A DNA stretch of 64,000 bases from Eonycteris spelaea (taxonomy: Eukaryota; Chordata; Mammalia; Chiroptera; Pteropodidae). The position numbers and the translations under genes are program-made. How positions within the stretch are numbered: position 1 is the first letter of the stretch; every line of letters begins with the position of its first letter. Shown here one piece after another: positions 1 to 12,524 of the stretch. Below the pieces are notes generated by a model. It made no database searches. It saw nothing but the letters and a program-made list of their open reading frames with translations, and was not told the origin of the DNA. The stretch spans positions 2,418,001 to 2,482,000 of the forward strand of contig PUFA01000068.1 in NCBI GenBank assembly GCA_003508835.1, given 5' to 3'.

Positions 1-194
1 TATATTCACAATATAAAAAGTAGGTCTTATTTTAGGTCACATCTAAAAAGTTTAAAAGACATAATGTCTTATTTAATCCCCAAAACCTGCTAGGTCTATA
101 TAATATTTAACACTTTTTAATAAAGAAACAGGTATACACAGAATTTATGTAATGTGTTTAAAGTTAAGCAGCTAGTGTGAGTCAATAAAAGCCT

Positions 195-570
195 CTATTT
201 TATCTCCTGAACTCCAAATACCCAATTATGTCTATGTATTTCTATATGAATGTCTAAAAGCATCTCAACCTCAGTATTTGCAAAAGTTGTACTCAATTTC
301 CATACATTTTCTAGTTTTCTCAGCTTCCAGGGTTTTGTTTTTCTATAACCAAGCAGCAATCCTCATATCTTAGATAAATCCACTCTTCACCATAACTCTC
401 AGTCATGTCCTCATCATTTGTCTCCTGGATAACTACAATGGTACCCTCTCATTACTTGTCATTATACCTCCTCCAAAACCCTAATTCACTCTCTACATTA
501 CTAGAAGTAACCTCTTCAAAATAAAAATCTAATTATTTAAGGCAAACACTCTTAACCCTAAAGTAAAACT
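195..570 (+). repeat. L2 LINE fragment (old)
   Basis: The pyrimidine-rich stretch resembles the ORF2 part of L2, around the segment that reads roughly 'cacctggattattgcaatag' in the consensus; here it is 'tctcctggataactacaatg'. It is highly diverged with no usable reading frame. The call is by eye, and other old LINE families are possible. Confidence 0.42.
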
Positions 571-3500
571 TTTATACTCTGAATGCCATATGTAATTTTC
601 TATATTAGATTTCTGTGTGTGTCTAGGCAACACTTTAAAAAATAGAACCTAGTTAATATTTAAAGGACTATCATTAAAATTATGAAATGGCTAAAAGACC
701 CTGATCAAAAGTTCTTTACTTACTGTTAAAGTTATTTCAAAGATATTAAGTTAAGTTTATCTAAACAGATCACAGAACAATCACAAATGTCTTTCACTAA
801 GAACTGCAGGTTGTGCAACCAATAAATAGTGTCGTTTTCTTAAATACGCACACTACGTCTTTGTCTTGAAACCAATGAAATGCTTTATTATTTGTGCCTT
901 CAGAGTTGAACTGACCAGAATTCATCAACTGGCAGGTATCAATACTGTTTCTAAGGCTGTTTAAAACACAATAAACTTTAATTTGCACTGGTTTCTAGCT
1001 AAAAATGCAATGTTTTTCAATGTTTATATCAGATTGAAATATGTCTATTGTGAATCGCATATAGTCTGTAGAGTCTGTGCTAATGACAAAAAATCTGAGC
1101 CTTTATATCTACATAACAAACTCGGATCTGTTGCTGCCTTTGCAAAGGCAGGAGGAAAGGATTTCTAGCTAGCTATTCACTAGGATGGAATAGAAACTGT
1201 CATAATATGCTTTATAATACTGTTTTAAATCAAATCATTTAAAGAAAAATAAAGCTGAATTATTTCTTTTTAAAAAGTATTAAGTGTTCTTCATACACAG
1301 ATGCCTAATGTTGAAAATAAAACTTATAATTTTTAAAAGTGCTGCATGTTTCATTACTTTTTTGTGAGCAAGATTAAGTGTAATAGTTTCGAAATGATGT
1401 TTGTGTTGTTGATTCTTTCCTTTGCTTCTCAATTAAAACAAAAGAGAACTAGTGGTTCAAAAGAAATTCATTTCTTTTCTCTACATGACTGCTGGGATGA
1501 TCCTAGTCAAACCTGAATCAACAACTATGATTAATTCTTTGGCTTGTAAAAAACATAGGTTGCTTTACCCATACATACATATTTGAAAGAAAATATTTTA
1601 AAGGGATGCATGAGACAAAATATTTTATGAAACTTTCAATTATAATTTGTTTGACTTAAATTGATAGTGACAGATAATGCTCTAAGGTGAAGCTATGATA
1701 GAACATAAAAAAATAATAAAATGAATGAAAGAGGTAGAACCATTATGAAGAATGCTCACTGGGGCTGTATAGAAAGAATTCTTTCAAAACATCTTCAATA
1801 TATTGTACTGCAATTCCTAACAGAATCCATAGCATGTGTTGGTATTAATACATAACTGGATGGCAGAATGGCCAGCTGGTTAAGAACTAGAAATAACTAG
1901 AACTCTCTCTTCACATATTACCATTCCTCATCCCAAGCCTCAGAAGTGTTCCCAAGATTCCATCTGAATTTAAGCTGTATTTTTGGTTTACAAATTGAAA
2001 ATCAAGATCACCATGTATGAAATAATATATGTGAAAAAACTATGTCTGTAAAAAAAAAATTATTAAATACTATGCAAAAGAAAGATATTTTCTCTATACT
2101 TTTGATAATCATAATTTGAGTACTAAGAACATTGTGTTGCTTCTTAGGTAAATTCATAATATAATCATCACATCATATCACTTTTAGAAAATACTTATGG
2201 AACTATTTCCTCAAATTTCTCGTTTAAAAAAAAATTAGCACAGTTTTCTCTCTATTGAAATGGGTCTTATTTCCCTTTTTCCCAGTTATGGCTTAGCATA
2301 AAAACATATGTTGACTATTTCTAATGTAAGATGTTTCCCTTATTCTCTTCTCAAAGGAAGTTACCATAAATGGAGTCCTGAGGATGATATAATTTGATAT
2401 TTTCTTATTGTTTTATACAATTAGAACTAAAATAATTGTTAATAAATGTAATAAATGTGTCCTCAGATATCTATAATTATAATAAAATTGAATCTTAAGA
2501 ATAAAATTTTCTAATGCAATTGGCTCTGTTAACTGCTATGTACAACAATATTGTTTGTTCATTCCAAACACATGCTAGAATTCAAACAAACATATACATT
2601 GTTTTGTTTGGTTGCAGTACTTTATAAATAGTTTTCCTTAACCATTTACCAAACCTCTTTTTTTGAGTTATTCAAACTAACTTCTGCCAAGAACACTAGG
2701 AATTTGGTGATAGTGCTTCTTTTACGAGAAAAACAACCCCTTTCCTCAGAAAATTAGAAATGTTTATCTTGGCACTAAAACCTTGTATTGAGCCTTCTGG
2801 AAAGTATTTTAAATTGTTGTTTTTAACCTAGACTTTGTGACTGAAACAGGAAAAGGCTCTCTAGCTCTGCACCAAAATACATATTTATAGGGTTGATTTT
2901 CTTTCTACACCAAAAATACTAGGTTATGGTAGCAGTTTTCAAAGAACCACGCTAAAAATTGAGCATTATCACTATATTCAATACACAATGTTTTTAAACC
3001 TTAAAAACTTCTGAATGACTAAGAAATGCTAAATGTTGATCAAATATGCTGTCTTTAAGTGCCTTATTGAGAAGGACTGTTTTATTTAACTGCCTGTTCT
3101 GTTAGGAATTTTCACAAAAAGATTTACTTGATATTGTACATTCTTCCTGTGTATATCAACAAAAGATATGTTTCTAAGTTTTTATCTTTTTTACATTGGT
3201 ATGCTTTATCTCTTCAAACTAGACAGAACATAAAGATAAACCATGTAAGCTTTTTGCAATACTTCCTAATAATGTGTCTGAATACAATGATGAAGTTTTT
3301 GGAAACCGATAAAATGAAGTAGTCATTGTTCTTAACTCCTCTACCCAACCCTAAATTATTAAAATATAAGAGACCACAGACATTGTAGAGTGATTGTGTA
3401 TGAAGCTATATATTAAAATAGCAGGTCAAACAATTTCACAAAAAGCACCAGAGAGATGCAATGATTTTTCAGTCACTAATAACTGACATAAAATACAACA

Positions 3501-4430
3501 CATCCCATTCTCAATTCTTTGCAGATCAAGTCCTCCCTACCTTGAAACTATTCATTTTCCCCTTCTAACAGAGTGGCTGTCTCCTTACAAGAATTATAGC
3601 AACATCCTCATTTTATATTTGCATATAACATGTTTGATAAAGTCAAAATAAATTAAAATTAATCATTGTGCTTATCAAGTATTTATTAAAATGTTCTGGC
3701 AGAAAATTAGTTGTTCAAAAAGTCTGGTACAATTGCCTTATCTTATTTAGGTTAAAAAAGATAAATATATCTACCAAATATATCTTATTAAAATCCATTA
3801 CTGCCTTTGTCAATTAAGTATAAATTTTAATTTAAAGGCCTAGTCCTTCCTGCTGATTAATTCTGCCTATATTCAGAAATATCAAGAAAAAGTCTATTCA
3901 AATGAGTGCAATAAGAGGGAAATAAATGAGAATTACTGGTTATCACTGAAAATGAATACTATGAAGATCAGACTCTTCCCAAACGATAATCCTATTCCCA
4001 TACTACTATGGTTATGTAACAATAACAGACATCCTTTTCATTGACACTGAAATCTTGAGCAATCCTAACACTCGCTCACATTCTTCAGAGTCTTAATGTC
4101 AATGAAAAATAGAACTCTGACATTATGGACTAATTTAATATTTTACAATTATTTACTATTAAATATGATTAATGTGCTAAGTTACCTTCACGGAGGCTTA
4201 TATTAAACCTTACAGTCACTTTTTCTCATTTAAATTTAAAATATCAATTGTTTTATAAGAAGAGTGAAGAATAACTAAAATGAGACCAATGAAAAACACC
4301 TATCAGGATATAAGGGCTATTAATTTATATATTTAGCTTTCCAAATAAACCTATAAGTAAAATGTGAAAAAACAAATTTCCCTTACCTCTCTCTATTTAC
4401 TAAGAGGAATCATTTATCTCTTATCTCTTT
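571..4430. other. AT-rich DNA with no recognised gene or repeat
   Basis: I see no convincing gene or named repeat here. Short open frames such as 983-1168 (61 codons) and 3128-3322 (64 codons) have AT-driven composition and no recognisable motif. Very old repeats may be hidden below what can be seen by eye. Confidence 0.5.
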
Positions 4431-4554
4431 AGAAAAAGAAGAACAAAACAAAACTCATGGCACTTGTAGGGGATAATTATTTGGGGAACATTTTAGTTAC
4501 ATGCTTGATAAAAAATTACAAAGAAACACTATTTTTTTCTGTTAAAATAAATAG

Positions 4555-4670
4555 GTATAACAGAACATACCTGAAAAAGAACATGTACATGGCAGCGGTG
4601 ATGCAGAACAAAAGGACCTATAACAAGGAGAAAATACATTATTTGCAAAAAAACTCTGAGATCATCATTG
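4555..4670 (+). CDS. Candidate internal exon of an unrecognised gene
   Basis: An open frame runs from 4457 to 4714. Inside it, 4555-4670 is bounded by an acceptor-like AG at 4553-4554, preceded by a T-rich stretch around 4531-4541, and by a consensus donor 'g|gtaagt' at 4670/4671. The segment encodes 38 whole codons starting YNRTYLKKNM and ending QKNSEIII. It would enter in phase 2 and leave in phase 1. Its middle (GCG GTG ATG CAG AAC, AGG ACC TAT AAC AAG GAG) is less AT-biased than its flanks. The peptide is basic with no membrane segment, and I do not recognise the family. No second exon was found in the window, which fits flanking introns longer than the window allows. A chance open frame with a chance donor remains possible; the acceptor is weak because 'aaaataaat' lies directly before the AG. 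Confidence 0.3.
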
Positions 4671-4946
4671 GTAAGTCTTATAAAAACAAAATACCTATTA
4701 AATCTTGTACCTGAAACAATTTAAAAATGTGCAAAAGTAGTCATACATCTATCACATTCTCTACCTTTTAAATAAACCATATTAAGACAATAATGACTAT
4801 ACATACAGGTATATGTATAGAAATAAAATTATATACATTATAAAATATGTACACAAATTACAATATGTATATGTGTATAAAGATTGGGTAGAAGGATAAC
4901 AGAATTCAAAAAAAGAACCAGTTTTTTAAATTATCTCTAAGAATGC

Positions 4947-5393
4947 CATAAAAAAGAATGAATCTTGCCATTTGCAACAAGAATGAACCTAGAAGTTATT
5001 ATGCTATGTGAAATAGAGAAAGACAAATAGCGTATGATTTCATTTATATGTGGAATCTAAAAAAAAAAAAAAAAGAAAATGAACAAACAAAACAGAAACA
5101 AACTCATAGATACAGAGAACAAACTGAGGGTTGCCAGATGGGAGAAAATCTGGGGGTTGGGTAAAAAATGTGAAGGGATTAAGAAGTTCAAATTGGCAGT
5201 TATAGTCATAGGAATGTAAAGTACAGCAATGGGAATATAGTAATAATATTGAAATAACTATGTATGGTGTCAGGTAGGTAATAAACTTACGGGGTGATCA
5301 CTTTGTAAGTTATATAAATGTCTAATCAGTATGTTGTACACCTGAAATTAATATAGTATTGTATGTCAAGTATAATTGAAAAAATTTTTTTAA
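4947..5393 (+). mobile_element. L1 3' end (end of ORF2 plus 3' UTR), 5'-truncated
   Basis: It begins in the ORF2 tail ('gccatttgcaacaagaatga...gtatgatttcatttatatg'), passes the usual stop region after 'tggaatctaa', and continues through a 3' UTR with 'gttgccagatggg', 'gtgatcactttg' and 'gttgtacacctgaaattaat' to a short A/T tail. The 7-mer 'aagaatg' at 4939-4945 and 5394-5400 may be a degraded target-site duplication. It is a non-coding remnant. The 3' UTR type is common in laurasiatherian mammals. Confidence 0.8.
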
Positions 5394-5595
5394 AAGAATG
5401 TCTGAAGAACGTTAAGAACAAAGACAATGGCTTTTATATAATGAAATCGGCAAATAAATCATAATGCTTATTACTAATAAGATGACCAGATTTTATTGTT
5501 AACCAATTACAATCAATAAGAAAAGCTCCTAAAAATATAATCGTCCTTTGTGGGATATATACTATTAAAAATACTCCTCTGTCACCACATATTTG

Positions 5596-5730
5596 ACCCC
5601 CTTAACTATGGGAAGTGAATACACAATGTAAATATATATGTCTTACTGTTTAAGTGTACAGCTGAAACTTATTGGATTTTATTAACCAACGTCATCATAA
5701 AAATAAACGAATAAACAAACAAAAAAAAGG
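5596..5730 (+). mobile_element. Second, shorter L1 3' UTR fragment
   Basis: 'cagctgaaacttattggatt' followed by 'attaaccaacgtcatcataa' and an A-rich tail at 5715-5729 resembles the bat-type L1 terminus also seen at 30566-30666. It is only a 3' stub and more diverged than that copy. Confidence 0.42.
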
Positions 5731-5869
5731 GGAATGGATGTCAAGTTTTCAATAAAAACAAATGTCCACTTAAAAAAATTTCTCTAAAAGGAGGCATCAG
5801 AACACATAGTAAATCTAGTTTAAAGAAGCTCCCCTCAAATACACCATACTAAATACAACATACTAAGAT

Positions 5870-6378
5870 GTACATGGAAAGAATCCAGTACCCATGTCAT
5901 GACCAAAAGCTTAGTTAGCCAACAAAGTTTTTCTCTTTACTCTCCATGTTTCTTTCACTTGGATTGTTTCTACCACTATATATTCAAGTTTACTTGGACC
6001 AATCTACTTCATTCATTTCAATTTGATCTTTCCTCTAGTATCTAGTCTTCTGTGACCTCTATCCAGCATGGTCTACTCTTACTTTCCACTCTATTTCCTT
6101 AACTCAGAAAGTCCTCTAGACTTCAAATGCTTCCTCTTCAACCCACTGCCTAGAAACTCTCTCAAGGCATAGCTAGTATAATCATAGGGGTCATTTCATT
6201 TGTTTCCAAATTCTCAAGATCTCTGCCTTTCCGTACCTAATGTCCAGAATCTTAAAATCATTATTTCAGTTGTTTTGCTGATATTTTGATTATCCAACGT
6301 TTTGATTGTTTCCATTGGAAGCATAAGGATTACCCTGATTATCCCATAACTGTTAGGTCATGGGCAGAAGCAGAATGT
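5870..6378 (-). repeat. Old L1M-type or LTR-like repeat, tentative
   Basis: Runs such as 'aggcatagctagtataatca', 'caagatctctgcctttcc' and 'ggcagaagcagaatg' near the right end resemble an old dispersed mammalian repeat that I cannot name with certainty. No coding frame survives. It abuts the hAT MITE to its right. Confidence 0.3.
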
Positions 6379-6543
6379 GGTTATTTAAATTTAAATTAAT
6401 TTAAATTAAATAATATCAAAATTCAGTTCTCATTCACACTAGCCATATCATGTAATCAATAAGCTACATGTGGTAGTAGACACTATAATGGACAGAACAG
6501 AAAAAGAACATCTCCATAATTACAAAAAGTTCTATTAGACCTG
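6379..6543 (-). mobile_element. MER3-type hAT-Charlie MITE (partial)
   Basis: The AT-rich inverted core 'tttaaatttaaattaattt' is followed by 'attcagttctcattcacact', 'gctacatgtggtagtag', 'ataatggacagaacag' and a terminal 'agttctattagacctg'. These match the classic non-autonomous hAT element ending 'CAGTGCTGTCCAATAGAA' read in reverse. The left terminal repeat is missing. It is a dead cut-and-paste element. Confidence 0.7.
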
Positions 6544-6964
6544 TTTGGCTAGGAAATGATATTTTCACTGTACATTGTGGTAATGTTATAGCACTTAACA
6601 TATTCTAACTTTGGCTGTAAAGTATACATCTGCACACATCTATTTTTATATTCTACACGTTTATGTCTAAATTAACACATAAAATTAATAATCATATCAC
6701 TTAATTTACTCATTTGTGGAAATAATAGCATCTATTACATATATTGTAAGGATTAAATGAGATAACATACATAAAGCCTAACAAAGTGACTAGTACATCA
6801 CAGTTGCTGAATAACTGATAACAAGAAATAATTTCTCTGTGATTCCTTTCCATTTCCAACCATTGCATAATATACTTAAACAGGATAAGTAATTTTGAAA
6901 TTGCTATTTTCACTTCAGTTTTTAACATTTTCTTAAAAATCAAAAAGTGATGTAGGGCCTGCTA

Positions 6965-7305
6965 CAACATGGATCAGCCTCAAAAACATTTTTTAAGTGA
7001 AAGAAACCAGTTACAAATCACCATATGCTGTAAAATAATATCATTTATATGAAATTCCAGAATAGACAAAGCTGTTTACAGAAAGTAGAGTAACGAATGT
7101 CTAGAGCTAAGGGAGTGAGGGATGATTGGTAATGTTTGCAAATGGTACAAGGTTTCTTCTGGGGGCAATAAAAAGTTTCTAAAATTAGATTGCATGGATA
7201 GGTGGACAACTCGGCAAATACACTAAAAAATGTATGGAACTGACAACTCAAACTGGTAAATTTTAGAGCACATAAATTACATCTCAAAATGCTATTACAG
7301 CTGAT
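6965..7305 (+). mobile_element. L1M 3' end (ORF2 tail plus 3' UTR)
   Basis: 'acatggatcagcctcaaaaa' followed by 'taagtgaaagaaaccagtt', 'tatatgaaattccagaatag' and 'ctgggggcaataaaaagttt' follows the L1MA/L1MB tail, finishing 'aaattacatctcaaaatgct'. It is diverged and non-coding. Confidence 0.75.
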
Positions 7306-7309
7306 TTTT

Positions 7310-7930
7310 TTTTACAAAGTAACACATGTACGCAATAAACACTAAATTTAAATTGAATAACAAAAATACAATGAAAAGAAAGTACCCTTCTATTCTCTGG
7401 TATCCTGTCTATGTATAATTTTGTGTGTATAAATATATATTAAATAAAAACACCTTTTGGATTTTACACATACACACCTACACACACACACAGAAAGGCT
7501 AAAGTTTATTTAATGGTCTATGAATAGATATTTAGAGTGGATGCAATAAATACTGAATACCAAAGGATACTGTGTGAACATGTGCACTTATATCCCAGGA
7601 GGTAAATTCACTGCATCAAGAGATAGGTGCATTTTTTATTTTGATGGAGGCCCATCAAATGTATACGAAAGTAGCTATTTCCTTAGACTAGCTATTTCCC
7701 AATACTCACAAAAGCTGTGTTTTATCAAACTGTTTTTATCTTTACCAAAATGATGGATGAAAGAAATAATATATTATGGCTGCATTCTTCTTATGAGTGA
7801 AACTGAGTCTCCCAGGTTTATAAACCTTTTTGTTTGTTCTTGATCAGTTTATTTACCTGCTTTTCATACCATTTGCTTATTTTAAGATTGTTATCTTATA
7901 GAAACCATTTTTACTTTTTGAAACAGAATA
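7310..7930 (-). mobile_element. L1M, ORF2 C-terminal part and 3' region, reversed
   Basis: On the plus strand this reads as the reverse of an L1 ORF2 tail: 'cactgcatcaagagatagg', 'tttttattttgatggaggcc', 'ctgtgttttatcaaactgtt', 'ttcttcttatgagtgaaact'. The left part, with a small AC repeat near 7466-7492, is the L1 3' UTR side. It lies tail-to-tail with the L1M copy on its left. Confidence 0.62.
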
Positions 7931-8774
7931 TACTAATATGAAAATCTAGAAATAATGTTATTATTAATTATTTGTACTAAGGATATGGGTGGTTAAATAA
8001 AAGTAATTACATAAAAGAAATCTAATAATGCATTATGCCAAAAGAATTTTAAGCCAAGAGCGTAAAGAAAATATAACGAATAATGTAAAAGTAAAGTTCA
8101 CTCAACTATAAAAAAGTTTTCTCTGGAATGACTTTTCAGGAAGTGACAGATTTACAATACATGGCTTCTTGGTTATAGAACTTTAAAAACTTTCAGAAAA
8201 AAAAAACTGTACTATTGCTGTCATTACTATGTCATATAGAATTATATGAAAACTATTCTTTCTCAAGGATCTAACGAAGAAACAACATCACAATATTGAA
8301 ATACTTTAAAATCCTAAAAATAACCAGAAATATGACAAATGTAAATATAGCCCTATGTGAGTATGGCCTGGTAAAGAAAGCTGTTTTTACCATTTAAGTC
8401 TCAAAATGGTTAAGACATGTATCTTGAAGACATTTTAAAGTCTTCTAGAAATCTAAACAGAAGGTGCATTTAACTACTTCCTACCACAGAACTCTTCTGC
8501 TTTTCTTTAACATAATTAAATGTTCTTTATCCCTGATCACAGTGCCTTTAACCACTCCTTAAGGATGTCCAAAGACAATGATGCTTTTGCTGTCTGACCT
8601 TCATTACTCATCAAGTCCATTTCCCTCTGTATTCACTGAGCCCTCTTTCTTCCATTATTCAAATAAATACTGAAATCTCATCCCTGTTTTCTGGAAAAGG
8701 GGCAATAAATTTCCCCTTGCCCCATGAATATGTCATTCATATTTTAGCATGTATCCACCCACCAATTCACAAAA

Positions 8775-9060
8775 ATTGATTTGGTGTCTATGTGTTTCTA
8801 ATATTTGCAACTCAGCAAGTCAAAGAGAGAAAGATACAAAGGTAAGCTCCAGACTACCAGAAGCCCGCACTATCTTTGAGTGAAATAGAACAGACAAGTA
8901 ATACAAGTTTATGTATTTATTCAGTACTTGCTATACTACTAGCATACCAGGGAAACCAAACTATGTAATACTTGATTCCCGTTGCCCTTATGAGGTCAGT
9001 CAATGGAAATACAGGTGTATTAACAAATCATTCCAATACCAGTATTAGGACAAAATATTT
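8775..9060 (-). repeat. L2 3' region, reversed (old)
   Basis: 'aaagagagaaagatacaaag', then 'agaacagacaagtaataca' and 'tattcagtacttgctatact' resemble the reverse of the L2 3' end. Two partial copies may be adjacent, split near 8910. Heavily mutated. Confidence 0.38.
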
Positions 9061-10265
9061 ACACTTCAAACTACAAAAGGTAATCACCAAAACATCTCAT
9101 TATGTTATTTTCTTAAGTATTCAGTATATTTAGGCAATACTTTCTGGGGTATCTGTATACTTTTATTTTCTATCAGAACTTAGACCATAAAGTTCCAAAG
9201 GGCAGTCTTTACCTAACTCTATACATAGATTCTTGATATATTATATAAGGCTTTTGAAAATGATGCTAATTTTTATTTATAGCAACCATCTTTCAAAACA
9301 ACTAAATAGTAATCCCATTCGTATACTTTTAAAAAGACTAAATTTTAGACTTCACTAAATATTTTCAGCTTTTCTGAAAACACAGATTATTGCATGTCCT
9401 CTTGGGGAAACCACTCTTATTGGATGAATAAGTATTACTACAATTTACAAAGTATATATTTTGACTTTGACACACAATATAGTAGTAATATAATATTGAT
9501 TTGCTTCAGCTAACATATAATTTTAAGCAGCGCTATTCTCAAGTTAAATAGCTATGTATTGCTTTATAACTAAAAAATCCTTATACGATTCAATTCTCAC
9601 GTAATATACAGTCCATCTTTTTAATCTGTCCCTTTGTTTCAGATTAGCAGCTATATTTGTTGATTTTTTTTTAAAGTTTCCTTTCCTTGACAAAACAAAT
9701 ACAGGAAAATGAGAAAAAACTTTATGGGGAACTTAGGGCCATATACACCAGACTAGAATTAAGAAAGGAATCTTGGGTCTCCAAATTTATGTCTATAAAC
9801 TTGATCAAATTAGTTCCTTTAAGTCTTAACTTTTTCATCTTTAAAAGAAATTAGATTAATCTGTAGGATCCTTCTGAACAAAATTTAAGAATCTATAGTC
9901 ATTTTTTTCCAGTATACAACCAAATTATTTCAAAGCAAAATGTCACTAACATATAAAGAGACAAATCTCAGAATATATGAACGTACTAAGCAAGTGAAAG
10001 TATTTGTCTGACTGAACTAAATGTAACTGAGGGAAATTACATTAAATATGCCAAAAACTTGAGCCTAGTCTCTTCCTTGCACTGCTCATCATTCTTGATT
10101 TATACATCAAGGTAAGCAAACAGAGTCTGACAAGATGTTAACCTTGAAATTTTCCAGTTACAGAAACAGCTATGTTTGATAAAAGGCTGGGAAGTACAGA
10201 CTATATGATATTCTGTCCTTTTATGGTAAGTAGGTAAGCTGCTTTTTGTCTATTTTGTCTGCAAT
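9061..10265. other. AT-rich DNA, nothing recognised
   Basis: I see no coding frame or clear repeat. A GT donor-like 'caaggtaagc' occurs near 10110, but the sequence upstream of it is closed in all three frames over a useful length. Confidence 0.45.
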
Positions 10266-10268
10266 TAA

Positions 10269-10320
10269 AACACACATGCACACGCACGCGCACACACACA
10301 ACACACACACACACACAACA
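10269..10320. repeat. (CA)n microsatellite, interrupted
   Basis: About 50 bases of CA dinucleotides broken by 'tg', 'gc' and 'aac' interruptions, including a CpG-containing 'cacgcacgcgcac' segment. This is a typical decaying mammalian dinucleotide repeat. Confidence 0.9.
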
Positions 10321-10944
10321 AAGTATGTAACTAGTGAAAATTTCAATATGTAATAACTAATACAATCTAAAAGCTGCATTCCTTAATACAACAAAATTCT
10401 AATTCTGCTGGCATATATTTTAAAAAAAAAACAGCTTTAAAACAACTCATTATTAAAAAGTTTACAGATAAAGAATTATATTTGGAGAAATTCAATCTTT
10501 ATTGAAAACTTAAAATCAAGATACAAATTCATTTACAAACAAAATACCCATTGAAAGTATATTCTCAGAACTGGAACTAAAAAACAATTAGACATTATCA
10601 TCACCCAGCACTTCATTTACATCTCTACTTTATCAGATAAAGGAAATGCAGCTTTTTGGAAGTAAAAGTTGTTATGACATTTAAATATTTTCAAGATAGT
10701 CAGCTATTTCTTTTCTTCCCCACCCATTTCTCTATGGTCAATTAACTGATAATTAACAGTCATTAAAAATGCAACTCAAAACAAATAGGAAAAGAAATAG
10801 ATATGAAAAGAAAGAGAAAGGAGCCAAAAGAAACCACAGGCGAATTTAAAGATAGAAAGTTAGCAAAGGTAAATCAAGAAAATAAAAAAGGAGTGTAGAA
10901 CATAGAGAAATAAGGGAAGTAGAGAAATGTAATTGATAATAAAC

Positions 10945-11180
10945 TACTATTGATTAATAGTACCAAGCACTGTATAAGATATTTTTAAATATTATTTCTA
11001 AACCTAACAATAGCTCTTCAAGATAGGTTTTTATCAGTCCCATTTTAAAGATGACCCAAAGATAGACTCAGAAGATAAGTTACTCACCTAAAATCACAAA
11101 ATATTTAAGTGGCTGAATTAAGACTCAAAGCTAGGACTATCTGATTTCGATTTCAGGTTTTCAATTATCTCTCTCTGCCT
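10945..11180 (-). repeat. MIR SINE, reversed
   Basis: 'taccaagcactgtataag', 'ggtttttatcagtcccattt', 'agatgacccaaagatag' and 'ttactcacctaaaatcaca' follow the reverse complement of MIR, including the region normally reading 'cattttacagatgaggaaac'. This is a tRNA-derived SINE, long inactive. Confidence 0.6.
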
Positions 11181-11364
11181 CTAGAAAATATTTTATTCTT
11201 ATTAATGTTAATTTAGTGGCTACTGTATGCCCAAGGTAGGAATAATTTCCAGAATGAGTCCAACTTTTTAAATCAATGTCTGTCATCTTTTTAAAAAGGA
11301 GGAGAGGAGAAAGGGGAAAGTTCTTTCAAAGTTCAGTATTACAATAATTAAAATAACAGTGTTA

Positions 11365-11590
11365 ACAACATCAATTACTGGTGTTACTAAATGCTCCTCT
11401 GTGTCACATGCTGTATTAAGTTCTTGACTTACTTCACTTTACACAATCCTCAAAATAGCCCTATAATGTAGGGACTATTATACTAATTTCAGAGAACAGG
11501 TTTAGAGAAATAGGCTCAGTCCCTAACTATCTATGGGATAGTCAGTTTGGGGAAGCAGATATGATTCCAAAACCCAAGCTATCATGGATT
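11365..11590 (-). repeat. MIR SINE, second reversed copy
   Basis: 'gtcacatgctgtattaagtt', 'acacaatcctcaaaatagcc', 'ctataatgtagggactatta' and 'tttagagaaataggctcag' match reversed MIR. It has the same orientation as the copy about 200 bases upstream but is separated from it, so it is an independent insertion. Confidence 0.6.
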
Positions 11591-12377
11591 TCAAAGATTT
11601 CTTTAAAAACTTCCATTAAATAATTACAGCTTTTATAAATTTTATTCAACTTAATTATAAAACATCTCTTATTTTCATGCACAGCAGATAAAAGAGTAAG
11701 TTAGGATATAGTCTCTGTGTCAACAAACTCACTGTTTACATTATAAACCAGACTTAAGAAAAGTAAAGGTGAAAAGAACATTCCATAATCCTCAAAGCTT
11801 CTATAAAATATTCTAATAAAGAAAAGCATATTTAAGAAATATATTTTAAATTTCTAAATAAGTATTCTAAATATTACAATCAAAAACTAAAAACTTTACA
11901 TGTTTACATATATAGTGAGATGACAAAAAGTTGCATAAGCCAGTTTTCCAACATGCTTACAGAACAATGTAAGAGACCACCATTCTTTACCATAATGCTA
12001 CTAAACATGTTACTTTTTCAATTAAAAAAACAAAACAAAACAAATCTCATGTCATTCAGCACATGGAGGAGAAGAGAAAGTTTTTATATGGACCCAGAGC
12101 AAAGTTAAAGCTGAAAAAATATTGTGTTTTCACCAGGGCAAAGTAGACGGGTCAGCTACATGAAACCTCATTATTATTTGTAGACAATTTGTAGTAAGTT
12201 AGTTATTTTCATCCAAAGGGTGGTATTCCCATTAACCTCAAATAAGAACCAGGTTTAGGGTGATATTATGTTTTTCTCTCAGAGACATTACAAAAATAAA
12301 TAAATAAGAGCTTCCAGGTTGCTTTAATAGAGAGGTCACAGCAGGACCACAACACATGGCACTGTGGCAATTCAGAT

Positions 12378-12395
12378 CTTTATCATTTGATAAAG
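12378..12395. repeat. Perfect short palindrome, 8-bp arms
   Basis: 'ctttatca' + tt + 'tgataaag' is an 18-base near-palindrome containing two opposed GATA cores. It may be a small hairpin or a paired GATA-type site, and chance is possible. Confidence 0.5.
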
Positions 12396-12506
12396 GTTAG
12401 AAATACCATTAGAGGGAGGGTTATTTTCATTCTAACAAAGGAGGCCAGTGGGACAGTACTCACTACTTCACTAAATTACACCATGCTGTAGACAAAGGGC
12501 CAACAG

Positions 12507-12520
12507 CTGCCCTCTAGTGA
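12507..12520 (-). promoter_or_regulatory. CTCF-like core motif
   Basis: 'ctgccctctagtga' reads on the minus strand as 'tcactagagggcag', one change from the common CTCF core form 'ccactagagggcag'. It lies in a locally less AT-rich stretch (about 12420-12530). Occupancy cannot be judged from sequence. Confidence 0.4.
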
Positions 12521-12524
12521 GTTC

